From the NCBI GenBank assembly GCA_029624765.1, contig JARSSO010000035.1, forward strand, positions 1 through 64,000: DNA of 64,000 nt. The letters run 5' to 3'. This document shows positions 1 through 8,891 of the stretch, in pieces. The notes under the pieces are model-generated. The model saw only the letters and a program-made list of their open reading frames with translations. It had not been told where the DNA came from and did not search any database. Source of the DNA: Candidatus Contendibacter sp. (GTDB lineage Bacteria > Pseudomonadota > Gammaproteobacteria > Competibacterales > Competibacteraceae). The position numbers and the translations under genes are program-made. Positions within the stretch are counted from its first letter, which is position 1, and each line of letters begins with the position of its first letter.

Positions 1-477
1 CAGGTAGAGCTTGTGGGGCGTTCGGGACACCGCGCTGAATAGCGATTGCAGAGAGGCCAGACCATCTTCCGGGTTGACCTCTACCCGCCCCTCCAGCCAC
101 GCGCCGTAGCGGGCGACGGCGTCCTTGATACGGACATTCAGGTGATTGAACAGTGAGCGCCGAATGGCCTCATGATCGCCGCTGGGGTCCACCACCGAAA
201 AATTCAGCGTGAGGACGAAGTAGCGGTTGCGCAGCGGCGTCGGGTTTTGGCCGATCTTCAAGCCGCCGAACAGCCGGTCGAAATCGTCCGCCCGCGCCAG
301 GTCGTAGTAGTTTTCCAGCGTGGACAGCCACAGGCTCTTGCCGAACCGGCGCGGGCGCAGGAACAGCAGTTGCTTGCCCGCCGCTTCGAGCAGCGGGATG
401 CGGTCGGTGCGGTCGATATAGAAATAGCTTTCGTCTCTGATGAACCAAAAGTCGGCAATGCCGTAGGGAAAACGCAT
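1..477 (-). CDS. AAA-ATPase-like / PD-(D/E)XK protein (DUF1703 type), N-terminal part, cut by window edge
   Basis: The frame is open from the ATG at 477 to the window edge, giving 159 residues with no stop. The start Met-Arg-Phe-Pro-Tyr-Gly-Ile-Ala-Asp-Phe matches that of the complete gene at 61184-62971, and by eye about four fifths of the 159 residues are identical. A Walker A-like RPRRFGKS lies at residues 41-48. The window cuts the protein just before the expected Walker B (Val-Asp-Glu in the paralogue). The family carries an N-terminal AAA-ATPase-like domain and a C-terminal nuclease-fold PD-(D/E)XK domain; its cellular role is not settled. It is transcribed leftwards, with a palindrome-flanked TATAAT about 105 bases upstream. 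Confidence 0.85.
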   Translation of the reverse strand, partial: MRFPYGIADFWFIRDESYFYIDRTDRIPLLEAAGKQLLFLRPRRFGKSLWLSTLENYYDLARADDFDRLFGGLKIGQNPTPLRNRYFVLTLNFSVVDPSGDHEAIRRSLFNHLNVRIKDAVARYGAWLEGRVEVNPEDGLASLQSLFSAVSRTPHKLYL

Positions 478-576
478 GGTCGTCACCTCGCGGGAAAGGT
501 GCCTTTATTCCTTAACTTGGACCTGGAAGGGTGGCGCGCGGCGCCGGGGTGGTTTGAGCCTTTGGATGAGGCCATG

Positions 577-599
577 CGTCAAATTATATACACTTGACG
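577..599 (-). promoter_or_regulatory. Palindrome CGTCAA-N11-TTGACG around a TATAAT box
   Basis: CGTCAA (577-582) and TTGACG (594-599) are perfect inverted repeats. The 11-base centre holds, on the minus strand, TATAAT (588 down to 583). It lies upstream of the AAA/PD-(D/E)XK gene starting at 477 and beyond the moaA stop. A repressor site over a -10 box is the simplest reading. No good -35 is visible at the right distance, so promoter activity is inferred. Confidence 0.4.
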
Positions 600-632
600 G
601 GGCAAAGGAGGAAAGCCGCCCCAGGCGAGCAT

Positions 633-1661
633 TCACCCGCCGGTGTGATGCATGGCGCGCGAGATCGTCACCGGGCCGCCGGGCCGAAAATCGTGGCCGC
701 GCGGCTTGATCGCCATGGCGGCGACGATGGCCTGTTTCAGCCGTTCGCGGTCGCCGGGATGGGCGCGCAGGACATGGCGCAAATCCACCGAGTGCTCCTG
801 CCCCAGGCACAGCAGCAGCCGGCCCTCGGCCGAGATCCGCACCCGATTGCACGCCTCGCAGAAATTGTGACTGTGGGGCGCGATGAAGCCGATGCGGCTG
901 TCGGTTCCCGGGACGCGGTAATAACGGGCCGGGCCGCCGGTGCTTTCCGTCGTCGGGGCGAGCGCGAACACCCGCTCCAGATCGGCGCGAATGGCCTCGC
1001 TGGAGTAGTACGCTTCGGCGCGGTCGTGGTCGGCGACGGCGCCAAGCGGCATTTCCTCGATGTAGCTGATGTCCAGATCATTTTCGATGGCGAAGCGCGC
1101 CAAATCGACCACCTCGTCGTGGTTGCGGCCCTTCAGGATCACGGCGTTCAGTTTGAGCCGCTGGAAGCCCGCCACTCGCGCCGCCCGAATACCCCGCAGC
1201 ACCGCGTCCAATTCGCCCGTTCGGGTCATGCGGCGAAACCGAACCGGGTCGAGGGTATCCAGACTGACGTTGATGCGCGCCACGCCGGCGGCTTTCAGAT
1301 CGACCGCCATCCGCTCCAGTTGCGAGCCGTTGGTGGTCAGCGTCAGTTCCGCCAGGCCGCGCTCCCGCAACTGTCCCAGCTCCTGAAACAGCCAAAGGAT
1401 GTCACGTCGCACCAGCGGTTCGCCGCCCGTGACGCGGATCTTGCTTGCCCCCAGCTCCACGAAGGTCCGGCCCAAAATCGCCAGTTCCTCCAGCGTCAGA
1501 ATCCGGGCGCGCGGCAGGAAGGTCGTGCGCTCGCTCATGCAGTAGACGCAGCGCAAATCGCAGCGGTCGGTGACGGAAAGGCGAAGGTAACGGACTTGCC
1601 GACCGAAACGGTCGGTCAGCGGACTGACGGTGGGGTTGTCGTCACGGGACGGGACCTGCAC
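633..1661 (-). CDS. moaA: GTP 3',8-cyclase MoaA (molybdenum cofactor biosynthesis)
   Basis: This is a radical-SAM enzyme catalysing the first step of molybdopterin synthesis, GTP to 3',8-cyclo-7,8-dihydro-GTP, in the cytoplasm. The 342-residue length is usual. The N-terminal CDLRCVYC (Cys34, Cys38, Cys41) binds the SAM-type [4Fe-4S] cluster. A second cluster motif near residue 268 (FCEACNRVR, then a Cys 13 residues after the pair) is the MoaA-specific C-terminal cluster. The protein ends in the conserved Gly-Gly. The start is a GTG at 1661, supported by GAGG eight bases upstream. No other moa gene is adjacent; the next gene is divergent. Confidence 0.95.
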   Translation of the reverse strand: MQVPSRDDNPTVSPLTDRFGRQVRYLRLSVTDRCDLRCVYCMSERTTFLPRARILTLEELAILGRTFVELGASKIRVTGGEPLVRRDILWLFQELGQLRERGLAELTLTTNGSQLERMAVDLKAAGVARINVSLDTLDPVRFRRMTRTGELDAVLRGIRAARVAGFQRLKLNAVILKGRNHDEVVDLARFAIENDLDISYIEEMPLGAVADHDRAEAYYSSEAIRADLERVFALAPTTESTGGPARYYRVPGTDSRIGFIAPHSHNFCEACNRVRISAEGRLLLCLGQEHSVDLRHVLRAHPGDRERLKQAIVAAMAIKPRGHDFRPGGPVTISRAMHHTGG

Positions 1662-1710
1662 GCGACATACCTCGGGGTGGGTGGGAACGGAGCCGAAACC
1701 CTATCATGAA

Positions 1711-1738
1711 GTTGAGTCGGCGGGTGACCTGACTCGAC
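1711..1738. promoter_or_regulatory. Imperfect inverted repeat in the moaA / GGDEF-EAL divergent intergenic region
   Basis: GTTGAGTC (1711-1718) and GACTCGAC (1731-1738) pair over 7 of 8 bases with a 12-base spacer. It sits between the divergent moaA and PAS-GGDEF-EAL starts. It could be an operator or a transcript hairpin; nothing identifies the factor. Confidence 0.25.
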
Positions 1739-1832
1739 GGAATACCTCCTTGGGGATAGCGCCATCGGCTGTACGCGCGTCGGGGTCGAAAACCAGAACA
1801 ATCGACGCGGAGTCGCGTCCGAAGCCACCGGC

Positions 1833-4469
1833 ATGAAGACATGCCCCGCCCATTCGATTGAGTCGGGAAGCGGCTTTGCTAAACTTCTCGATATGGCGCA
1901 CTACAAAGACAAGCGTGGCAACGTGAAAGTGGCTCGAAAAATGGTCTTGACGAACCCGGACGGCCGAGATTCCAAGCAGCCCATCCCCGCGATCCCCGAC
2001 CGTAACCGATTCACGCGCGCCCGACATGGTTGGAGCAGGATCCAGTTGCTGGCGCTGGGGCTGGGGCTGGCGGGGTTCTGGGGCGGGGCGGCGCCAGCCC
2101 CGGCGAACGCCAGCCCAGCGCCGGTTGCCGTCGAGTTCAGGGCGGTCGATCTCGATCAAAACCGGCTTGGGTTCTGGCTTGGCGGCGGATTGGTCGCGTT
2201 GGGCCTGGCCGGAGGCGTGGCCGCCTTGTTCCTCGACCAGCGCCGCCGCCTGTGGCGCGCGCAACGGCAGCTTGCCAGCCTGAGCGAGGAAACGCGCCGA
2301 CTGGCCGCGCTGGAAGCGGAGAACGCACGCCAGCGGCAAGCCGTGGACAGCCTCCGCGACAGCGAGCGGCGGCTGCGGGTCCTGACCGAGCAGCTCCCGG
2401 TCGGTGTCTTTCTCGTCAACCTCCAGGGCCAATGCCGCTACGTCAACGATCGTTGGCGTCAGATGGCCGGTCTGACCGCCGAACAACCGTTCGAGTCGGG
2501 GTGGATCAGCGCCTTGCATCCCGACGACCGGGAATCGGTGCTCGCGGCGTGGCGGCAAGCCATTGAAGGAGGTTCCGAGCTGCTGATCGAACACCGGTTT
2601 CGCACGTCCGCCGGTCAGGAAACCTGGCTCAGTACCCACGCCGCGCCGTTGCGCGATTCCGCCGGTCGCGTCACCGGCTATCTGGGCGCGCACACCGACA
2701 TCACCGAACGGAAACGGATCGAAGAGACGCTGCGCGCCAACGAACTGCGTTTCCGCAGCTATTTTGAGCTGCCGCTGATCGGCATCGCCATGACCGGCCC
2801 CGACAAACGCTGGCGCGAGATCAACGGCCGGCTGTGTGAAATGCTGGGTTATCCACGCGCGCAACTACAGCAGTTGACCTGGGCCGAGTTGACCCATCCC
2901 GAGGATCTTCCCACCGAGCTGGCGCAGTTCGAACGGGTGATGAACCGCCGGATCGAGAGTTACGCGCTCGACAAGCGCTTCATTCGCGCGGATGGCAAAC
3001 TGATCCATGTCCACGTATCGAGCCGTTGCCTGCGGCGGGCGAATGGCGCGGTGGAGCACTTCGTGACCGTGGCGCAGGACGTCACCGAGCGCAAGCGAAC
3101 GGAAGAACGATTCCAAAATCTGGCCCAATACGACGCGCTGACCGGCTTGCCCAACCGGGCGCTGTTGACCGACCGGTTGCGGCAGGCGGTACGGCGGGCC
3201 GGGCGCGATCATACCCTGGTGGGGGTGCTGCTGGTGGATCTGGATCGCTTCAAGCGGTTCAACGACACCCTGGGCCACACCATCGGCGATCAGTTGCTGC
3301 GGGACATGGCGGCGCGCTTGCAGCAATGTGTCCGCGAATGCGACACCGTTTCCCGGCAGGGCGGCGACGAATTCGCTGTGCTGCTGCCCGATCTGGCCAC
3401 CGGCGACGACGCGGCCTGGATCGCGCAGCGCATGTTGGATGTCGTGGCGCAACCCTGCCGGCTGGACGATCACGAATTGCACGCCACGTGCAGCATCGGC
3501 ATCAGCCTGTACCCTCGCGACGGCAGGAACACCGAGATCCTGCTGCGCAACGCCGACATCGCCCTGTATCGAGCCAAGGACATGGGGCGCAACAACTATC
3601 AGTTCTATCTGTCCGGGGCCACGGTGTTGTCGCGCGAGCGCCTGAATCTGGAAACCCACTTGCGCCACGCCGTGAAACAGGGGGAACTGGAACTGTATTA
3701 CCAGCCGAAATGGGATTTCCGCGCCGGCGCCATCCGGGGCGCCGAGGCGCTGATCCGCTGGAACCACCCGGAACTTGGCCAGTTGTCGCCGGTGCGGTTC
3801 ATTCCCATCGCCGAGGACAGCGGACTGATCCTGCAACTGGGCGAATGGGTGTTGCGCACCGCCGTGCGCGACATCGGCCAGTTGCATCGCAGCGGATTTC
3901 CCAGGCTGCGGGTGGCGGTCAATCTGTCGGCCCGACAGTTCCGGCAGGCCAATCTGGCCGAACTGGTGCGCGAGGTGCTGGCCGAATCGGCGTTCGAGCC
4001 AGCCTGCCTGGAGCTGGAATTGACCGAGACCATCCTGATGAACCCCACCGACGACAACCTTGCGACCCTGAAGGCTTTCAAGGACCTGGGCGCGCGGGTG
4101 GCGATCGACGACTTCGGCACCGGTTATTCCTCGCTCAGCTATCTGCAACGCTTTCCGCTGGACGTGCTCAAGATCGACCAAACCTTCGTCAAGGACCTGC
4201 CCGCCAGCACCAGCAGCGTCGCCATCACCAACGCCATCCTCACCCTGGCGCATGGTCTAAAACTGGAGGTAGTGGCGGAAGGCGTGGAAACGGTCGAGCA
4301 ACTGGCGTTCCTGCGCGACCACGGTTGCGACGAAGGCCAGGGCTACTACTTCGGCCGGCCGACGCCGCTGGCGGAATTCAAGGATCTGCTGGAGCGGGAT
4401 CGGGCCAGGGCGGCGGCCACCTTGCCGCTCCCATGGCAAGGTCCGGCGCCGACTGGAGAAATCTCATGA
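1833..4469 (+). CDS. Membrane-anchored PAS-PAS-GGDEF-EAL cyclic-di-GMP enzyme
   Basis: The 878-residue protein probably makes and degrades c-di-GMP at the inner membrane. Two hydrophobic segments (about 70-90 and 113-135) are followed by a short coiled coil, two PAS/PAC domains (about 180-300 and 305-420), a GGDEF domain and an EAL domain. GGDEF is intact at 510-514 with an RxxD inhibitory-site motif five residues before it. EAL is intact at 638-640, and the downstream ELTE, DDFGTGYSS, KID and EGVE motifs are present, so both activities are plausible. No clear ribosome-binding site precedes the ATG at 1833; the Mets at 1893 or 1941 are alternative starts. Its stop overlaps the next start by 4 bases (ATGA). 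Confidence 0.9.
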   Translation: MKTCPAHSIESGSGFAKLLDMAHYKDKRGNVKVARKMVLTNPDGRDSKQPIPAIPDRNRFTRARHGWSRIQLLALGLGLAGFWGGAAPAPANASPAPVAVEFRAVDLDQNRLGFWLGGGLVALGLAGGVAALFLDQRRRLWRAQRQLASLSEETRRLAALEAENARQRQAVDSLRDSERRLRVLTEQLPVGVFLVNLQGQCRYVNDRWRQMAGLTAEQPFESGWISALHPDDRESVLAAWRQAIEGGSELLIEHRFRTSAGQETWLSTHAAPLRDSAGRVTGYLGAHTDITERKRIEETLRANELRFRSYFELPLIGIAMTGPDKRWREINGRLCEMLGYPRAQLQQLTWAELTHPEDLPTELAQFERVMNRRIESYALDKRFIRADGKLIHVHVSSRCLRRANGAVEHFVTVAQDVTERKRTEERFQNLAQYDALTGLPNRALLTDRLRQAVRRAGRDHTLVGVLLVDLDRFKRFNDTLGHTIGDQLLRDMAARLQQCVRECDTVSRQGGDEFAVLLPDLATGDDAAWIAQRMLDVVAQPCRLDDHELHATCSIGISLYPRDGRNTEILLRNADIALYRAKDMGRNNYQFYLSGATVLSRERLNLETHLRHAVKQGELELYYQPKWDFRAGAIRGAEALIRWNHPELGQLSPVRFIPIAEDSGLILQLGEWVLRTAVRDIGQLHRSGFPRLRVAVNLSARQFRQANLAELVREVLAESAFEPACLELELTETILMNPTDDNLATLKAFKDLGARVAIDDFGTGYSSLSYLQRFPLDVLKIDQTFVKDLPASTSSVAITNAILTLAHGLKLEVVAEGVETVEQLAFLRDHGCDEGQGYYFGRPTPLAEFKDLLERDRARAAATLPLPWQGPAPTGEIS

Positions 4470-5092
4470 TGCCGGTGGCCGAGGAAACGGTCTTTTTCGA
4501 TTCCGGCCCGCTCCGGCTGGAAGGCCGTCTGCACCGAGCGTCCGGGCCGGACGCGGTGGTCCTCACCCACCCGCACCCGTTGTACGGCGGCGCGATGGAC
4601 AACCCGGTGGTGATCGCCATGGCCAGGGCCTACCAACGGCTGGGGTATAGCACCTTGCGCTTCAACTTCCGCGGCGTTGGGGCGAGCGGAGGCGATTACG
4701 GCGATGGGGTGGGCGAGCGGGACGACGCGGTCGCGGCGGCGGCGCGGTTGAGCCGGCTGGGCAAGACCGTGACCGACCTGGCCGGCTACTCCTTCGGCGC
4801 CTGGGTCAACCTGGGCCTGCATCCGCCGCTGGCCACGGTGCGTCGACAGGTGCTGGTGGCGCCGCCGGTGCTGTTCATGGAGTTCGCGCCGCCCGCCGCG
4901 CCGCCGGCCGAACTGGCGGTGATCGTCGGCGACCAGGACCGCATGGCGCCGCTGGCCACGCTGCGGGCGTTGTTGCCCCACTGGCATCCGGCCGCCCGGC
5001 TGTGCGTCGTAACCGGGGCCGACCATTTCTTCGGCGCCGCCCTGGACCGGTTGACGGCCCAGGTCGAGGTGATATTGATGGGACGCTCCTGA
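4466..5092 (+). CDS. Alpha/beta hydrolase (small serine hydrolase, COG2945-like)
   Basis: A 208-residue single-domain cytoplasmic hydrolase. Visible features are the HPHPLYGG block typical of this dienelactone-hydrolase-like family, the nucleophile elbow GYSFGA, an acidic residue in GDQDR and a C-terminal GADHFF supplying the His. The start overlaps the stop of the c-di-GMP gene as ATGA (4466-4469), implying translational coupling. The substrate is unknown. The coupling ties it to signalling output only by position. Confidence 0.82.
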   Translation: MMPVAEETVFFDSGPLRLEGRLHRASGPDAVVLTHPHPLYGGAMDNPVVIAMARAYQRLGYSTLRFNFRGVGASGGDYGDGVGERDDAVAAAARLSRLGKTVTDLAGYSFGAWVNLGLHPPLATVRRQVLVAPPVLFMEFAPPAAPPAELAVIVGDQDRMAPLATLRALLPHWHPAARLCVVTGADHFFGAALDRLTAQVEVILMGRS

Positions 5093-5137
5093 CGACGGCG
5101 GACGCGGAGCCGCTCGCGCCGGGTCGCGCGGCTTGGG

Positions 5138-8100
5138 TCACGGTCCGGACAGCGCCTCGCGCACCTTGGTGGCCAGCCCCTTTCGCGAGAACGGCTTTTG
5201 CAGGAAGTGGACGCCGTCGTCGAGGACGCCGTGATGGGCGATCACGTTGGCGGTGTAGCCGGACATGAACAGACATTTGAGTCCCGGCCGCAGTTCGCGG
5301 AGTCGTTGCCAGAGGTCGCGGCCGCTCATGTCGGGCATGATCACGTCGGTCAGCAGGAGATGGATCACGCCCCCGTGCGCCTCGGCCAACTCAAGCGCCT
5401 GATTCGGGCCAGCGGCGGCCAGCACGGTATAGCCCAGCCGCTCGAGCAAGACTTTGCCGAGGTTGAGCAGCGCCGCCTCGTCCTCGACCAGCAGCACGGT
5501 CTCGGCGCCGGCCGGCGTCGCGTCGGGCGCCGGCGTCGAGCGGGCGCCGGCCGGGTCCAGCTCGTGCCGGGGCAGGTAGATCTTGAAGGTCGTGCCTTGC
5601 CCCGGTTCGCTGTAGACGTTGATGAAGCCCCGGTTTTGCTTGACGATGCCGTACACCATGGCCAGACCAAGGCCGGTGCCCTTGCCGGGCGGCTTGGTGG
5701 TGAAAAACGGGTCGAACAGTTGCCCCAGAACCGTTTTGTCCATGCCGCAACCGGTGTCGCTGACCGCCAACATGACATAGGAACCGGGACTGGCGTCGGC
5801 GTGGGTCTCGCAATAACTCTCGTCGAACACCACCTGATCGGTCTCGATGGTGATCTTGCCGACGCCGGTGATCGCGTCGCGGGCGTTGACCACCAGATTG
5901 GCCATGATCTGGTCGATCTGGGTCGGGTCGACGTTCACTGGCCATAGCGCGCCGGCCGGTGTCCACAGCAGTTCGATATCCTCGCCGATCAGCCGCCCGA
6001 GCATCTTGAGCATCCCCGCGATGGTGTCGTTGAGGTCGAGCACCTTGGGCGCGATCGTCTGTTTGCGGGCGAACGCCAGCAGCTGGCGGATCAGGTCGGC
6101 CGAGCGTTGCGCGGCTTCCTGAATCTCCACGATGTCCGCGCGCAAGGGATTGTCGGGGGCCGTCTGCTCCAGGGCCAGATCGGCATGACCGACGATCACC
6201 GCCAGCATGTTGTTGAAATCGTGCGCCACGCCGCCCGCCAATCGGCCGATGGCCTCCATTTTCTGGGCCTGGTAAAGCTGAGCCTCCAGGGCGTCGCGCT
6301 TGCGTTCGGCCTGCTCGCGCGCCGCCTTCATCCGCAGCACGCGCAGGGCGTAAGCCAGATTGTCGGCCAACCGACCCAACAGTTCGACCTCGGTGGGAAC
6401 CAGGGTGTACGGTTTGGCGGCGTAGAGGACAAGGGCGCCGAACACGCCGGTTTCGTTGCGCAGCGGCAGCGCGATGGCGGCGGCGAAACCGCGCCGGATC
6501 GCTTCCTCGCGCCAGGGCGCGAAGTTGGGGTCGGTCAGCAGATTCTGGCAGATCACCGGCTGACCGGTGCGAATGGCCGTGCCGGCCGGGCCGCGCCCGG
6601 TCGGGGACTCGTCCCAGGTGACCTTGATCCATTCGAGGTAGCCGTCCCCAAAGCCGGCTTGGGCCATCGGCCGCACCCGCTTGTCCGGTCCCGGTTCGGC
6701 TATCCCCACCCAAGCCATCCGCCATCCTCCCTCCATGACCAGGATGTGGCAAATCTCCCGCATCAGCCCGGCATCTTCCTCCGCCAGGGCGATGGCCTTG
6801 TTGCAGTGGCTCAGCATCCGATAGGAGCGCACGGCCAGGTGTTCCTTGCCTTCCGCCTCGCGCCGCTCCACCACCTTCCACACCGCCTCCATCAGCAAGG
6901 TGAGCTGGAGGATATCGGTTTCCTGGTAATCGGTTTCCTTGTTGGCGACCCCCACCACGCCGACGATCTTGCTCCCGCTGAAAACCGGCACGGTCAGGTA
7001 TTTCGACAGCTTGGCGTGCCCCTCCGGATAACCCTTTTTGAGGGGGTGGTCGGCGGTAAAGTCATTGAGGAGAATCGGCCGGCGCTGGCGGATCGCTTCG
7101 CCCCAGACGCCGGTCTTGTCCAGCTCGTAGCAGGTCTGGGGATTGACGATGGCGCATTCCCGCATCACCTCGCGCGACCAGGAGTTCAACACGAACTCCC
7201 GCCGGTCCTCGTGATAGTGATAGAGGTAGCCGATCTTGCTGTCGGTCAGCCGGATCGCCTCGTGCAGCGCGTAATCCAGAAACTCCTGCGCCGACTCGCT
7301 CGGATGTTGCAGGATGCTCGCCAGACTGCGCAGCCGCGCCTCGTTGCGGCGCGCTTCCTCCGCCGCCGCGCGCTCCTTGGTCTGATCGCGGAACACCAAC
7401 ACCACGCCGGTGATGGCGCCGCTTTCGTCGCGGATGGGCGCGCCGCTGTCGGCGATTGGGCATTCGGTCCCGTCCCGGGCGACCAGCAGGGTATGATTGG
7501 CCAGCCCCACCACCGTTCCCTCGCGCAGCACGCGCTGAACCGGGGTTTCAACCGCGGCGCGGGTCTCTTCGCTGATGATGTGGAAAACCGCTTCAAGCGG
7601 TCGGTCGCGGGCCTCGGCCTCCAGCCAGCCGGTGAGCTGCTCCGCCACCGGGTTCATCCGCCGGACCCGGCTTTCCCGGTCGGTGGTGATGACGGCATCG
7701 CCGATGCTGTAGAGCGTGGCGCGAAATTCCTCCTGGGTTTCCCACCGCTGTCGCTCTGCTCGGTACATGTCGCGGTAGAGGACGGCTTGCCGTTGCCGGT
7801 GGAGGACGGTGATCACCGCCGCGACGAGCAGGATGTTCAACAGAACGAACAGGGCGATCATGCCGGCCCGGTAGCGCGCCTCGGCCAAAATCTCGCTGGC
7901 GTCAACCTTGGTCACCAGGAACCAGGGCGAGCCAGGAACGGGGCGCAGGTCGGCCAGCACCTCGACCCCGCGATAATCCAGACCCTGGAACGGGCCCTGG
8001 TGGCCAAGGACCGCCGCCTGCACCGTCGGGAGATCGGTCCGGGTCAGCGGGACGCGCAGGGACAGCGCGGCGTGGGCCTGATGGCGCAGTTCGTTCAGAT

Positions 8101-8767
8101 AGACGATCACGTCGCCTTCCCGGCGGACCAGGAGCGTTTCGGCGCTGCGGCTGGCCGTGGGCCAGGACTGGAGCAGGGGATACAGATAGGAAGTCGCGTC
8201 GTTGCGCAGAACCAGCACGGCCAGCGGACGCTCCTGGGCGTCGGGTATCGGCGCGACCATGTCCAGGTAAATGCGGCCGCGGGAAGAGCGATGCAGGTCG
8301 GAGAACGCCGCGTCGCGACCGGCGAGGGCCGTCGCGATGGTTTGCTGGGTGGCGGCATCGACCGCGTCGGGATCGTCGTTGGCGGCGAGCAGGATGCGCC
8401 CGTCCGGATCGAGCAACAGCACGTCGGCGTAGCCATACGTATCGCGCTCGATTTTGAGTCGCCGTTGCCAGTCCGTCCGCAGGTTGGGTTCCTCGGGGGC
8501 CGCGCGCCATGCCGCCAGCGCCCGCCGGAAGAACGGACTTGCCGCCGACCGGCGAGCGTCGCCCAGGCGCTCTTGTCGCCATTGCAGGATCCAGCCGATC
8601 TTCAGTTCGCCGATGGCGGCGATGTCCTGATATTTCTCCTGGTGGATCCGCTCCGTTTCGTGGCGATAATACCCGTACCCCCCGGCCAGCAGCGCCAAGG
8701 CCATCGAGACGAAAACCGCCACCCAGGTTCGAAGGCGGGGGCCGGTGCGCGGGTCGTGGTGGGTCAT
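5138..8767 (-). CDS. Hybrid sensor histidine kinase (dCache-PAS-GAF-GAF-HisKA-HATPase-REC)
   Basis: This 1209-residue inner-membrane sensor has a TM segment at about 12-30, a periplasmic double-Cache-type sensor, a second TM at about 297-320, a PAS domain (about 345-465), two GAF-like domains (about 490-640 and 665-815), a kinase core and a C-terminal receiver. The H-box AHDFNNML puts the phospho-His at 849. N-, G1- and G2-box motifs follow (NLVVNARDAI, DTGCGM, GKGTGLGL). The receiver phospho-acceptor is Asp1141 in the LLLTDVIMPDMSG block. HDFNN-type kinases commonly pass phosphate to their own receiver. No separate response regulator or Hpt gene lies nearby, so the output is unknown. Confidence 0.92.
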   Translation of the reverse strand: MTHHDPRTGPRLRTWVAVFVSMALALLAGGYGYYRHETERIHQEKYQDIAAIGELKIGWILQWRQERLGDARRSAASPFFRRALAAWRAAPEEPNLRTDWQRRLKIERDTYGYADVLLLDPDGRILLAANDDPDAVDAATQQTIATALAGRDAAFSDLHRSSRGRIYLDMVAPIPDAQERPLAVLVLRNDATSYLYPLLQSWPTASRSAETLLVRREGDVIVYLNELRHQAHAALSLRVPLTRTDLPTVQAAVLGHQGPFQGLDYRGVEVLADLRPVPGSPWFLVTKVDASEILAEARYRAGMIALFVLLNILLVAAVITVLHRQRQAVLYRDMYRAERQRWETQEEFRATLYSIGDAVITTDRESRVRRMNPVAEQLTGWLEAEARDRPLEAVFHIISEETRAAVETPVQRVLREGTVVGLANHTLLVARDGTECPIADSGAPIRDESGAITGVVLVFRDQTKERAAAEEARRNEARLRSLASILQHPSESAQEFLDYALHEAIRLTDSKIGYLYHYHEDRREFVLNSWSREVMRECAIVNPQTCYELDKTGVWGEAIRQRRPILLNDFTADHPLKKGYPEGHAKLSKYLTVPVFSGSKIVGVVGVANKETDYQETDILQLTLLMEAVWKVVERREAEGKEHLAVRSYRMLSHCNKAIALAEEDAGLMREICHILVMEGGWRMAWVGIAEPGPDKRVRPMAQAGFGDGYLEWIKVTWDESPTGRGPAGTAIRTGQPVICQNLLTDPNFAPWREEAIRRGFAAAIALPLRNETGVFGALVLYAAKPYTLVPTEVELLGRLADNLAYALRVLRMKAAREQAERKRDALEAQLYQAQKMEAIGRLAGGVAHDFNNMLAVIVGHADLALEQTAPDNPLRADIVEIQEAAQRSADLIRQLLAFARKQTIAPKVLDLNDTIAGMLKMLGRLIGEDIELLWTPAGALWPVNVDPTQIDQIMANLVVNARDAITGVGKITIETDQVVFDESYCETHADASPGSYVMLAVSDTGCGMDKTVLGQLFDPFFTTKPPGKGTGLGLAMVYGIVKQNRGFINVYSEPGQGTTFKIYLPRHELDPAGARSTPAPDATPAGAETVLLVEDEAALLNLGKVLLERLGYTVLAAAGPNQALELAEAHGGVIHLLLTDVIMPDMSGRDLWQRLRELRPGLKCLFMSGYTANVIAHHGVLDDGVHFLQKPFSRKGLATKVREALSGP

Positions 8768-8891
8768 TCCGGTTTTAGTTGGCTAACAGGTTGGTTATGT
8801 CATTGGATAATATCGATATAATTCCGGCATCCGTCCATGCGGACCTTGAGTCAAGTTTAGTATAGCCGGGGTTGCCACCAGGAGCTTGCCC

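Noticed and set aside
6107..8821. A long plus-strand open frame opposite the hybrid kinase
   Set aside because: The minus-strand kinase has intact H, N, G and receiver motifs over this span; the plus frame matches nothing.
8886..8891. TTG start for the class V aminotransferase
   Set aside because: Only one base separates it from GGAG; the ATG at 8892 has a normal seven-base spacing.
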